Source of the DNA: Bacillus sp. FJAT-45350
Lineage (GTDB): Bacteria; Bacillota; Bacilli; Bacillales; NISU01
Direction of reading: 5' to 3'
DNA length: 64,000 nt
NCBI RefSeq assembly: GCF_002335805.1
Contig: NZ_NISU01000001.1
Span: forward strand, 1,496,079 to 1,560,078
How positions within the stretch are numbered: the stretch's first letter is position 1; every line of letters starts with the position of its first letter. The translations under genes were made by a program, and so were the position numbers. The notes under the pieces were generated by a model that did not search any database, was not told where the DNA came from, and saw only the letters and a program-made list of their open reading frames with translations. This document shows positions 34,311 through 42,524 of this stretch, in pieces.

Positions 34311-35555
34311 TTATGATTGTGTTGTATATGGGACAAACATTGATAGATTACCTGTAATCAATTCTCCTACCCGACAGAACAAGCCACTTGGTTGTCCGTT
34401 CATGACATGAGAGCCGATTAACAACTTTCCTGTATATGGCCCGTCCCATGTATCAATTGTTTGGTCAGGCATAGGAAAATATTGCTGGTAGACTGCTTGC
34501 TGTGACTGATAATATTCAGTATCTTCATCAAGAACCCTTCCATTTGAAACAATTTGTATTCCTCCACCTTCACGACCTAAAACCGGCTTCTTAACATATG
34601 ATTCTAGAGCGGATGGTGAAGTATAGGTCGGTAAGAAGTATTTATCAATTGCTTCTTGCTCCATTCTTGTATACCACTCATCCTTCTTCTCAGTAATAAG
34701 AGCGAGAATTGCTTTTGACTGCATTAGTAATGCGGAAGGTGGATTAATCACATTAATCTTGTTATTCCAGATGTGACTCAGTAATTGTTCCCCAATCGGT
34801 TCTCCAGTTCCGCTTTTTTCCTCAAGAAAATATTCTAATGGATAAAGCCGATATAAAAATTCAATTGATTTTCCATTAGGTGTAGTCACACCTTCTTTGT
34901 CCACGATTATTTCTTCAAGTGGAATGTACTCACATTGCTGAGGGTATAATTTCATTAGATACTGGACTGTCTGTTTATCTTCATCATGCCAATCGGCGCA
35001 TGTGAAATATAATGTGTCCGCACTTCGGATGTTATAGTCTCTTATGATTTGATTCCAAGTGTCTCGAATTCTCTGGTGTATGATAGAGTTTGGGTCGTCA
35101 GCGTTATGCTCCTTACATAACACTTGTTGAGCAATAGCTGATTCAACAAGTCCAACAGGAGTATCAGTATTTGCCTCTATAACTTTTAACCCATTTGCAG
35201 AGGCGATAAAATCATATCTAGCAAAGTAAGAAAATTGCTTATTATTAGGTACTAATAACATATCCCACAGCATCAATGGTAAGCCCAATTGATGAATAAC
35301 CGATGGATTTTTGATTAGTTGTTCATATGTTTTTGTGAAAATATCATGAGCTGCCCTTGTTGCATTTTCAATTTCGCGATGCATTCCTTTAGGTACGACT
35401 ACTAATGAATCACTCATATATTGATTATCTTCATAATTCTCATAGAGGGTAGCCCACGTAAAGCCTTTTTCAGCAACCTTTCGTTCAACTGCTTCCCAAT
35501 TTTTTAAATATGTATCAGCATCAAACGGAGTCGTTAAAGATTTATAAGGTAGCAT
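34311..35555 (-). CDS. Glutathionylspermidine synthase-like ATP-grasp protein (copy 1)
   Basis: From ATG 35555 (ribosome site AAGGAG) the protein has 414 residues and matches the GSP_synth/YgiC-YjfC family, ATP-grasp amide ligases related to the C-terminal half of E. coli Gss. Recognisable are YFARYDFIASANGLKVIEANTDTPVGL (about 115-140), a catalytic Glu/Asn loop, and late KPVLGREGGGIQIV, the nucleotide-binding glycine loop. The amidase domain of true Gss is absent. Substrate is unproven, and glutathione itself is not usual in Bacillaceae. A paralogue lies two genes upstream, so this is a duplicated enzyme in one gene cluster. Confidence 0.85.
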   Translation of the reverse strand: MLPYKSLTTPFDADTYLKNWEAVERKVAEKGFTWATLYENYEDNQYMSDSLVVVPKGMHREIENATRAAHDIFTKTYEQLIKNPSVIHQLGLPLMLWDMLLVPNNKQFSYFARYDFIASANGLKVIEANTDTPVGLVESAIAQQVLCKEHNADDPNSIIHQRIRDTWNQIIRDYNIRSADTLYFTCADWHDEDKQTVQYLMKLYPQQCEYIPLEEIIVDKEGVTTPNGKSIEFLYRLYPLEYFLEEKSGTGEPIGEQLLSHIWNNKINVINPPSALLMQSKAILALITEKKDEWYTRMEQEAIDKYFLPTYTSPSALESYVKKPVLGREGGGIQIVSNGRVLDEDTEYYQSQQAVYQQYFPMPDQTIDTWDGPYTGKLLIGSHVMNGQPSGLFCRVGELITGNLSMFVPYTTQS

Positions 35556-35621
35556 AAACAACACTCCTTTTTTGGGAAATGGCAAATTAGATTATTCTTT
35601 TCTAATTCGCAATTTGCAATT

Positions 35622-35656
35622 CATAACTCATAACTCATAACTCATAACTCATAACT
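35622..35656. repeat. Heptanucleotide tandem repeat (CATAACT)5
   Basis: Five exact units, ending 3 nt before the DUF350 stop codon region and located in the short gap before GSP-synthase-like copy 1. Same unit and copy number as 25053-25087. Confidence 0.9.
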
Positions 35657-35659
35657 CAC

Positions 35660-36076
35660 TTAGTAGCTTATCGTCGCTGCTACAATCATACCGACTAAAA
35701 CGGAAACCCCGCCTAGAAAAAGTCCGACAGCTACGTTTCCTTTTTCTACTTCTTTGGCTAAGCTTGTATTACGAGTGAATACATATTCGATAATTAGATG
35801 AAGAACTATTTGAATAATAATAGCAATTAATGCCCAAATCGCTAAATCTACTAAGTTTATTGAGCTTCGAATAGCCGATTGTAGTACAACGACAAGGCCT
35901 GCCATTTTTCCTAAAAGCTTAAGGGATACGGCAATATTCCCTTCTTTTATTAATGCTCGTTCTGAGTATGGTGTGATTAACTTAAAAATATACGTACCAA
36001 TTGTGAATAACACCAATGATGCTAGTAGATAGATCAAAAATTGGTCAAATGTTTGTAAATAATAAAGTAATTCCAT
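35660..36076 (-). CDS. DUF350 family membrane protein (YjfL-like)
   Basis: A 138-residue protein with four predicted TM helices arranged as two similar halves (LASLVLFTIGTYIFKLI ... EGNIAVSLKLLGKMAG and LIIEYVFTRN ... KGNVAVGLFLGGVSVLVG). The repeated GN-(I/V)-AVxL motif is the DUF350 signature. ATG 36076 shares its first base with the stop codon of the upstream GSP-synthase-like gene, with AAGGAG inside that gene's end, so translation is coupled. In enterobacteria DUF350 (YjfL) is also next to a DUF1190 lipoprotein and a GSP-synthase-like enzyme, so the association is conserved over great distance. Molecular function unknown. Confidence 0.85.
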   Translation of the reverse strand: MELLYYLQTFDQFLIYLLASLVLFTIGTYIFKLITPYSERALIKEGNIAVSLKLLGKMAGLVVVLQSAIRSSINLVDLAIWALIAIIIQIVLHLIIEYVFTRNTSLAKEVEKGNVAVGLFLGGVSVLVGMIVAATISY

Positions 36077-37341
36077 TAATTTGCTCCTTTCACTCCACAA
36101 GGTAAGAAATAAGATAGATTGTCTGTAATTTTTGCCCCTGCACGAAAACCAAAGGCACTAGGTTTTTCATTAACAATAAAACTTCCAATTAATAGGTGAG
36201 TTGGTTGTGGGCCTTTTTCTGTTTTTATTTCTTTCATTGGTAGTTCTGTATACTGTTGGTACACTTTTAAGTAATTGTCGTATGTTTTTTCTTTTCTAGA
36301 AAAAAGAGCACGTCCTTGTTGCTTGATTTCCACAGTGTCCCCTTCTCTACCGAATGCTGGTTTCGATACATACATCGTTTTAGTATCACTAAAAGGTTCC
36401 TCGTCAAGGTAGGTTGGGAGAAAATACTTTGCAATTACTTCATGATCATTATTTGTAAAGTAAGGATGGTTCATCTCATGCATTCCCCAGATTAAAGCCA
36501 TAACAGCTTTACTTTGCATTAAAAATGCTGAAACAGGGTTTAGCATCCCGACCTTATTTTGTTGGACTAGCTTCATAAATTCAATACCAATTGGAAATTT
36601 ATCATCAGTTGTGTCCTCTAATAAGGCTTCCATTGGATACGTATGACGGTAGACGATATCAATTCGTTTATCATTGGTATCATATACACCACTGTTCTCC
36701 CCTTCTGTAACAATTTGAAGTTTGCCTAAAGGGATGAATGCTGCTCCCTTTATTTTTGAAACTTGCTTCAAATAGTTCATCGTTTCGCGGTCCTCGATAT
36801 CTTCTTCGTGAGCAGTAAAAACAACATAAGGGTGCGTGTGTATGCCAATAGAATTTGCACAATGGAAGACACTATTTCGAATGGCCTTTCCTAGGTTTTC
36901 TTCCTCCCCTTGATTAGGGTCCTCTAGAGAAAATTTATGAGAGACTAAACCATTAACATCAAATAGTTCTCGAATAAATGTTGGTGTGTCTGAGTTAAAT
37001 TCAATTATTTTTAATCCATCATCAGTCATAGCAAAGTCAAAACGTCCAATGACAGTTTCATAAGGAATCGTTGTCAAGCGTAAAAAGGGAATTGATTTTT
37101 GAGGAAAGCCTAAATCAAGTAACGTTTCATCAGGTGCGTTTCTAATTAATTGATTCACCTTTTTATAAATTTCATATGCTTTTTGTGTTGCAAGTCTAAT
37201 TTCCTCGACTTTATTTTGGTTCATTTCGAGGCAATCGTAGACAGCATATTCTGTTCCATATAAACGATCCCAAAAGGATGGTATCGCTTGATAGAATTTG
37301 TCTCGTTGTCGTTTAAAATTATCCACCAAAACTACCACCAC
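36076..37341 (-). CDS. Glutathionylspermidine synthase-like ATP-grasp protein (copy 2)
   Basis: A 421-residue (maximum) paralogue of the enzyme at 34311. It shares IGRFDFAMTDDGLKIIEFNSDTPTFI (about residues 108-133), MLNPVSAFLMQSKAVMALI and VSKPAFGREGDTVEI with copy 1's corresponding blocks, indicating an intact ATP-grasp site. The start is ambiguous: GTG 37341, GTG 37338, TTG 37329 and GTG 37326 are all in frame and overlap the end of the lipoprotein gene; 37326 would give an 8-nt overlap with its stop. It lies in a tight run lipoprotein - copy 2 - DUF350 - copy 1. Confidence 0.83.
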   Translation of the reverse strand: MVVVLVDNFKRQRDKFYQAIPSFWDRLYGTEYAVYDCLEMNQNKVEEIRLATQKAYEIYKKVNQLIRNAPDETLLDLGFPQKSIPFLRLTTIPYETVIGRFDFAMTDDGLKIIEFNSDTPTFIRELFDVNGLVSHKFSLEDPNQGEEENLGKAIRNSVFHCANSIGIHTHPYVVFTAHEEDIEDRETMNYLKQVSKIKGAAFIPLGKLQIVTEGENSGVYDTNDKRIDIVYRHTYPMEALLEDTTDDKFPIGIEFMKLVQQNKVGMLNPVSAFLMQSKAVMALIWGMHEMNHPYFTNNDHEVIAKYFLPTYLDEEPFSDTKTMYVSKPAFGREGDTVEIKQQGRALFSRKEKTYDNYLKVYQQYTELPMKEIKTEKGPQPTHLLIGSFIVNEKPSAFGFRAGAKITDNLSYFLPCGVKGAN

Positions 37342-37810
37342 TCCCCATACCTGAGCGAGAATTCGATACTTGGTTCGTATTCGTACTTCTATTTGTATTT
37401 GACTGATTTACTTGTTGGTTTGTATTTGAATTTGTATTTGGACTAGCTTGTTGTTGGCTAGGAGATTGGTTACGAATCGCATTGTTATTGTTTGAACTAC
37501 TTCCAAGTGCTCTACCAGCCATGAAAGCTGCGATAGTTGGAAACCAGCTTCCTCCCGAATAATAATTTCCGTAGTTTTCTGAGCCTTCTTGGACACATTG
37601 ATAGACTTCTCCTTCTTCATCCCATTTCCACGTATCACAATCAGCTTCATCTGGTGATGGTGGTGTATTTGAAGGTGAAGCTTGCCCTCCTGTATAGGTT
37701 TGTTCTGGGGGCATATGTTGTGTACTAGTAGAACATGCTGTTAAACTAGCAATCGCAAAACTTGTACCTATGATTCCTTTTAGAAGTTTATCTGTTTTTC
37801 TTTTTTGCAC
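37319..37810 (-). CDS. Lipoprotein, YgiB/DUF1190-like position
   Basis: A 163-residue exported lipoprotein. The lipobox LTAC places the modified Cys at residue 26. After it come a Pro/Ser/Thr-rich stretch, a short DCDTWKWDEEGEVYQC segment with two cysteines that could form a disulfide, a small hydrophobic FPTIAAFMAGRALGSS segment, and an Asn/Gln/Ser-rich tail ending GSGGSFGG. E. coli YgiB and YjfM (DUF1190) have a comparable low-complexity build and also precede a GSP-synthase-like gene, so the family assignment is by context more than identity. GTG 37810 follows GGAGG. First gene of the four-gene operon. Confidence 0.7.
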   Translation of the reverse strand: MQKRKTDKLLKGIIGTSFAIASLTACSTSTQHMPPEQTYTGGQASPSNTPPSPDEADCDTWKWDEEGEVYQCVQEGSENYGNYYSGGSWFPTIAAFMAGRALGSSSNNNNAIRNQSPSQQQASPNTNSNTNQQVNQSNTNRSTNTNQVSNSRSGMGSGGSFGG

Positions 37811-37878
37811 GTTAAAACACCTCCAATCGTTATAACATTACCAATAAAATAGAAATTCTGCAAATCTATAGAATGAAA

Positions 37879-37913
37879 AAACATAGTCCCCTTATGTAAT
37901 AGAGACTATGTTT
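37879..37913 (-). terminator. Terminator of the 45-aa membrane peptide gene
   Basis: AAACATAGTC and GACTATGTTT form a 10-bp stem, followed on the minus strand by TTTTTTCATT. Confidence 0.8.
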
Positions 37914-37947
37914 CATTCACTTATAATTTAGTTTGAATCTAATCCTC

Positions 37948-38085
37948 TTATATTCCACTTAGGCCCTTTGTTTTTTGTAAAAAAGCTATTTCCTCTTTGG
38001 TGAATCTCAATGCAGCATATAAGATATTTGTTACCATAATTATAAACCAAATGCCTGTTATGATTGTTAGTATAGGTGCAGCCAT
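37948..38085 (-). CDS. 45-residue membrane peptide, unknown function
   Basis: A short ORF with every sign of expression: ATG 38085 preceded by GAAGGAG at ideal spacing, and a strong terminator 35 nt after its stop. The product is MAAPILTIITGIWFIIMVTN at the N-terminus (a single TM helix, residues about 4-24) followed by a charged amphipathic tail, RFTKEEIAFLQKTKG. I do not recognise the family. It lies between the GSP-synthase-like operon and a divergent histidine kinase, and appears monocistronic. Below the length where gene finders are reliable. Confidence 0.65.
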   Translation of the reverse strand: MAAPILTIITGIWFIIMVTNILYAALRFTKEEIAFLQKTKGLSGI

Positions 38086-38266
38086 CCTGCTCACTCCTTC
38101 TATCCTATTAAAATGTGTTTACTAGAATTATAACAGGTTCTTGTGAAAGCTGAGTTTAAAGAATATCAAATAAAAAAAAGTTTACCTTTGAATATTTGCA
38201 GGATTTAGAAAATTAGGATAGAATTTATTTACACAATAAATGGTAACGAACGTGAGGTTTCCTACT

Positions 38267-39382
38267 ATGAATGTAATTGAAAAAGCTGAATTAATAGAAT
38301 TTCTTGAAAAAAATGAGTTGGGTTTTGTTGAGATATGGATGGAAAAAGTTAGAATTAATGAACATGATATTCATAAAGATAAGGTTAGGGAAAATGGAAT
38401 TCAAATGTTTAGACTCATTAAGAGCAAGATAATTGATACTGACCTACCTGAGGATACTGTTCAAAATCTAGCTTATAAGGTAGCCAAGGAAAGAGTAGAA
38501 GCAAATATTAATATTGGTGACTTTGTTTATAATGTAAATGCAGCAAGGACGATTCTTATTAGTAGTACAATTCAATCAGATTTGTCTAAAATAAATTTGG
38601 AGTATATTGTAAGAATAGTCAACGAACAGTTTGATGACTTTTCCTATCATGCAGTTACAAGGTACACAGAACTAAAGAACAAACAAATTGAAGAGAAGAA
38701 TCTATATATCAACGAGAATCATAAAGATAGATTAGCAATATTAGGACAAATGTCCTCTAGTTTTGTTCACGAATTTAGAAATCCTCTTACCTCAGTTATA
38801 GGATTTATTCAACTGTTACAAACAGAATTTCCCAAAATGAAATATCTAGATATTATTTCGCTAGAACTTGATCAATTAAAGTTTCGGATTTCTCAGTTTT
38901 TACATACTTCTAAATTAAATGTTGTAACAGAAGGAGATATCGATGCTTTCTCTCTAAAGGAATTATTAGAGGACATCATTGAATTTCTATACCCGAGTAT
39001 AGTAGATAATGATGTTCAAATGAACCTCGTTTGTGTTTCTGATATCAATCTCATAGGTTGTAAAGATGAGCTGAAACAGGTTTTCTTAAATATGCTCTTC
39101 AATGCAATTGATGCCTTAAGTGAAAAAGAAAAGCCTCGCGAAATTGGTATTACGTGTATTGGTGAAAAAGATGGGGTAAATATAATAATTTCAAATAATG
39201 GTCCCCAAATTCCAAATGAAAAAATGAATACGATTTTCGAGCCATTTTATACTACCAAAGAATTAGGAACCGGTATTGGATTATATGTTTGTAAAAAAAT
39301 AATTGAAAGACATAAAGGGATACTTACTTGTGAATCAAGTAAAAGCTTAACTACTTTTAGCATTTATCTTCCATACAAATAA
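38267..39382 (+). CDS. Soluble sensor histidine kinase
   Basis: A 371-residue kinase without TM segments. Residues 1-150 are an all-helical N-terminal region (FLEKNELGFVEIWMEKVRIN ...) resembling the HisK_N sensor found in Bacillus orphan kinases. His168 in SSFVHEFRNPLTSVIGFIQLL is the phosphoacceptor, and the ATPase domain shows NMLFNAIDAL (N box), a somewhat altered G1 region (ISNNGPQIP, where Asp is usual), FEPFYTTKELGTGIGLYV. Start ATG 38267 has GTGAGG 8 nt upstream, better than ATG 38240. The D-to-N change in the G1 box is unusual, although IxNNGxxI occurs in some sporulation kinases. No response regulator nearby. Confidence 0.83.
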   Translation: MNVIEKAELIEFLEKNELGFVEIWMEKVRINEHDIHKDKVRENGIQMFRLIKSKIIDTDLPEDTVQNLAYKVAKERVEANINIGDFVYNVNAARTILISSTIQSDLSKINLEYIVRIVNEQFDDFSYHAVTRYTELKNKQIEEKNLYINENHKDRLAILGQMSSSFVHEFRNPLTSVIGFIQLLQTEFPKMKYLDIISLELDQLKFRISQFLHTSKLNVVTEGDIDAFSLKELLEDIIEFLYPSIVDNDVQMNLVCVSDINLIGCKDELKQVFLNMLFNAIDALSEKEKPREIGITCIGEKDGVNIIISNNGPQIPNEKMNTIFEPFYTTKELGTGIGLYVCKKIIERHKGILTCESSKSLTTFSIYLPYK

Positions 39383-39410
39383 CTGAGTAAGGAATATCCT
39401 CACTCAGTTA
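39381..39410. terminator. Terminator after the histidine kinase
   Basis: AACTGAGT and ACTCAGTT form an 8-bp stem (extendable by GG/CC), followed by ATTTTG on the plus strand, overlapping the end of the kinase gene. It also lies downstream of the convergent mreBH. Confidence 0.7.
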
Positions 39411-39445
39411 TTTTGCATGTAATGGTTTTATAAGATAGTCCTCTA

Positions 39446-40453
39446 TTAGACAATCTGCTTGTGTAATTTAGAAAGCATTTCTAGAGACTTCCCTGTTCCG
39501 ATGGCAACCGACTCTAACGGTTCAGGTGCTATGTGTATAGGTACGTCGATTTCATTACTAAGCCAATCTTGAATCCCAGTTAAAAGAGCGCCGCCTCCTG
39601 ACAAAATAACTCCTTGGTCAACAATATCACCACTTAATTCAGGCGGACATTCTTCTAGTGTAACTTTAATTGCTTCAAGAATATGAGAAAGTGATTCTAT
39701 CATACATTCTTGGATTTCAAAAGAAGATAACGTTAACGTTTTTGGTAGACCAGATACGAGATCTCTTCCACGGACTTCAAAAGTGCGTTCTTCATGCGTA
39801 CTTGGTGCATGACCGATTTCTATTTTAATTTCCTCAGCAGTTCTATTTCCTATTAAGATATTATATTTTTTTCGAGTAAATTGAATAATATCTTCGTCAA
39901 ACTTATTCCCACCTATTTTAATTGATTGACAAGATACAATTCCACCAAAGGAAATAATCGCAACCTCTGTCGTTCCCCCACCGATGTCTACTACTACATT
40001 AGCTATTGGTTCATCGACTGGCATTCCTGCCCCAATCGCTGCAGCAACAGGTTCCTCGATAATTTCTACATGCTTGGCTCCACTGTTTCGTACTGCATCT
40101 AAAATTGACCGTCGCTCCACAGATGTTGCTTTAGAAGGTGCACAAATCATCACATGTGGCTTACTAATTGTTGCACCTAATTTTTTTGTTGCTTTTTTTA
40201 TCACATGTTTAAGCATCATCGTTGTAATATCAAAATCAGCAATAACCCCGTCTCGTAATGGATACACTGCGTATATGTTTCCAGGCGTTTTCCCGATCAT
40301 TCTTTTAGCATCAATTCCAACAGCTAACACTTTATTCGTGTCTTTATTTAAGGCTACAACGGATGGTTCATTTAAAATAATACCTTTACCTTTACTATAT
40401 ACAAGGATATTTGCTGTACCTAAGTCTATTCCTAATTGTAACTTTGAGAACAT
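39446..40453 (-). CDS. mreBH: MreB-family actin-like cell-shape protein (MreBH type)
   Basis: A 335-residue bacterial actin. [13 protein letters not shown] (phosphate 1), [15 protein letters not shown] (phosphate 2), [11 protein letters not shown] (adenosine) and the hinge [12 protein letters not shown] are present. The protein polymerises on the inner membrane and directs cell-wall synthesis and autolysin placement. Isolation from mreCD and a length of 335 fit MreBH rather than MreB or Mbl, but paralogue assignment needs a tree. ATG 40453 after TAGGTGG is preferred to an in-frame GTG nine bases earlier. Monocistronic. Confidence 0.85.
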   Translation of the reverse strand: MFSKLQLGIDLGTANILVYSKGKGIILNEPSVVALNKDTNKVLAVGIDAKRMIGKTPGNIYAVYPLRDGVIADFDITTMMLKHVIKKATKKLGATISKPHVMICAPSKATSVERRSILDAVRNSGAKHVEIIEEPVAAAIGAGMPVDEPIANVVVDIGGGTTEVAIISFGGIVSCQSIKIGGNKFDEDIIQFTRKKYNILIGNRTAEEIKIEIGHAPSTHEERTFEVRGRDLVSGLPKTLTLSSFEIQECMIESLSHILEAIKVTLEECPPELSGDIVDQGVILSGGGALLTGIQDWLSNEIDVPIHIAPEPLESVAIGTGKSLEMLSKLHKQIV

Positions 40454-40623
40454 TATTTCCACCTACTCTGTTATGTCATTTGCTAGACAATCTTAACAGT
40501 ATGTGTAAGTTGGAAAACAGGTTCAATTAGCATAACTTCTATGTAATTTCGTGTTGAAATGTGTAATGAATTTACGTAAAGGAGGAAAATGGGCTGAGCG
40601 AAAGGGAAATTTATCAAAAAAAA

Positions 40624-40645
40624 GCTGATTACTAGTATAATCAGC
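40624..40645 (-). terminator. Terminator of the TVP38/TMEM64 gene
   Basis: GCTGATT and AATCAGC form a small hairpin, followed on the minus strand by TTTTTTTGAT, downstream of the stop at 40704. Confidence 0.65.
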
Positions 40646-40703
40646 CTATTTCTATAGTGCTTTTTCCTTTTTGGATAATAAATGTTTCTCAGTTTATAGA
40701 ATC

Positions 40704-41372
40704 TTATGATTTTAATGTTTCTTCTTCTTTCACTATACTCTTCACTCCAGTATTACGCTTCAATTGAATGCTAATAATACCAATGACTAAAATAAGGAGA
40801 ACCAAATAGATTGCGTATTGATGATTGAGTGAAATAACTCCAACTGAAAACAGCGATAAAGCAAATATGAATATAGTATTTCCAAGTAAGGTCCCTAAAA
40901 TATAATCCTTTGGTTTAATATTGCTAATACCTGCGACAATATTAATCACACTTGATGGCATAACAGGAAACATACGACTTAAGAAGACTACGACAAAACC
41001 ACTATCCTCTATTTTCTGTTTGAACTCTAAATGATCATATTTTTGTGCCCATGATTGGAGACCATACCTAGCAATGAAAAAGACAATCAATGAACCTATG
41101 ACACTACCAACAACACTCCACATATAGCCATATACAAAACCAAATAACCAGATATTAAACATAGTTAAAACGAGAAATGGAATAAATGAAATTGCATTTT
41201 GTAAAACCATTAATGTCAATGTAATTAATAATACTCGTTTCCATTCATCCCCCATCAGCTTCTTTAAAGTAACCCAATCACCACTTTTAATAAGAGTTAA
41301 CCATTCATTTTGACTGAAAAGGATGAAGGCGATCCCTATAAAAATAGAAATAAATATGAGAAGTTTATGCAT
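40704..41372 (-). CDS. TVP38/TMEM64 (DedA-related) membrane protein
   Basis: A 222-residue protein with about five to six hydrophobic segments. The SNARE-associated/VTT core is visible: FNIWLFGFVYGYMWSVVGSVIGSLIVFFIARYG, and then GFVVVFLSRMFPVMPSSVINIVAGISNIKPKDY, which has the conserved R-x-x-P-x-x-P and N motifs. Proteins of this superfamily act in lipid scrambling or ion-coupled phospholipid recycling in membranes. Bacillus YdjX/YtxB-like. GGGAG precedes ATG 41372. No operon partner. Confidence 0.85.
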   Translation of the reverse strand: MHKLLIFISIFIGIAFILFSQNEWLTLIKSGDWVTLKKLMGDEWKRVLLITLTLMVLQNAISFIPFLVLTMFNIWLFGFVYGYMWSVVGSVIGSLIVFFIARYGLQSWAQKYDHLEFKQKIEDSGFVVVFLSRMFPVMPSSVINIVAGISNIKPKDYILGTLLGNTIFIFALSLFSVGVISLNHQYAIYLVLLILVIGIISIQLKRNTGVKSIVKEEETLKS

Positions 41373-41549
41373 AACTCTCTCCCTTTAGAGTGGATGAAGT
41401 ATTTTCATATAAGAATTTGCTCCAAAAACTACTTTTTTGAATACACACTTTAATAATAACATAGTTCCTGCTTTTCCCATGCTGATAACACTTATTTATT
41501 TTGCCACTACTTTTTGAACATGCTCATCTAACAAAGTTTTTGTAAAATA

Positions 41550-41619
41550 AAGAACAAAAACCGCTAAGCGGTCATCTTTGAATAAGCTTTCACTTATCCA
41601 TAGCTTAAGTATTCTTTAA
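41550..41619. repeat. Interspersed repeat, simple form
   Basis: AAGAACAAAAACCG-CT-AAGCGGTC (a small hairpin) is joined directly to TTTGAATAAGCTTTCA-C-TTATCC and ATAGCTTAAGTATTCTTTAA. The same two modules at 48365-48531 match with 42 of 43 identities in the second part, but there are separated by about 100 nt of another repeat. On the minus strand the first module followed by TTTTTG could terminate transcription of nothing obvious, as the YetF-like gene ends at 41652. Confidence 0.7.
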
Positions 41620-41651
41620 TTTCGCTAAGCCATGAAAAACAGCAAACGCTA

Positions 41652-42356
41652 TTAGCGCTGCTGTAATTTAGGCTCGATGTATGTATTTACAAATAGTCTT
41701 TCTCCTTTTAGCCATTCCGCAAATAGTACTTGATCTGGCTTAAATACGCCATAGAAGCTAAGCTCACTTATTAACCAATCTTCATTAAATCCAGCTTGCT
41801 TTACATTGTCCCATAATACTTCCCCGTCAATTATCATTGTAATTGGAAGATTCACTTGCTGTGGAGGGATTTGTAGGTCACTTCTTGTTGGGTTTTCATA
41901 ACCTGTTTTTCTTAGTACATTGACTGTTCCATTTGCTTCTAATATGGCGTACTCCACTTCCCTAATCGAAAAGACATCTTTATCACGCAGTAAATGCTGT
42001 AGCTGATTAATGTCGAGCTTATTTTTCTTTAATTGTTCTCTGTCAATTTTTCCATTTCTGATAATAATAGCTGGATTCCCTTCTAGAATCCCTCTTGTCT
42101 CTTTATACTTTTGTGTTAGCTTTTCCATGAAATAAATAAAAGCGCCCCATAACGTAATGGCGTATAGAACATAGTGAATCCCAATTTCTTTTGTATAAAT
42201 GGCATTACCAATTAGCTCTCCTAGTACAAGTCCTGAAACAAAATCAAAGGGAGTTAGTTGTGTTATTTTTGTTTTCCCTAATAGCTTTGTTACGATTAGT
42301 AAACCGAAAAAGCCAACAATAAGTTCAATCGAAAGATAATAAAAGTTTGTATCCAA
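41652..42356 (-). CDS. yetF: YetF/DUF421 family membrane protein
   Basis: A 234-residue protein with three N-terminal TM helices (IELIVGFFGLLIVTKLLGKT, GLVLGELIGNAIYT, VLYAITLWGAFIYFM), then the cytosolic DUF421 domain: EGNPAIIIRNGKIDREQLKKNKL, LLRDKDVFSIREVEYAILEANGTVNVLRK. Length agrees with the YetF/YkjA/YrbG proteins of Bacillus, several of which are in the spore membrane. The frame is open to 42401, but TTG 42356 is preceded by AGTGAGG at 8 nt and matches the family N-terminus. Function not established. Confidence 0.85.
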   Translation of the reverse strand: MDTNFYYLSIELIVGFFGLLIVTKLLGKTKITQLTPFDFVSGLVLGELIGNAIYTKEIGIHYVLYAITLWGAFIYFMEKLTQKYKETRGILEGNPAIIIRNGKIDREQLKKNKLDINQLQHLLRDKDVFSIREVEYAILEANGTVNVLRKTGYENPTRSDLQIPPQQVNLPITMIIDGEVLWDNVKQAGFNEDWLISELSFYGVFKPDQVLFAEWLKGERLFVNTYIEPKLQQR

Positions 42357-42524
42357 GTTGTATTCCTCACTTTTCCCACGTGCTTCTCCTATTTTTGACA
42401 AAAGCCCCCGAAGTTAATCATTAAATTTAATTCACTGATAGTTGTAACTCAAACACCATGGTTGTACTGTGGTAGAATAGTAAAGTATTAGACAACAACT
42501 TGAAAGACAAAGGAGTAATAAAGG

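Noticed and set aside
40560-40600. GGAGG followed by ATG at about 40590
   Set aside because: ATG-GGC-TGA ends after two codons on the plus strand, so it is a chance match.
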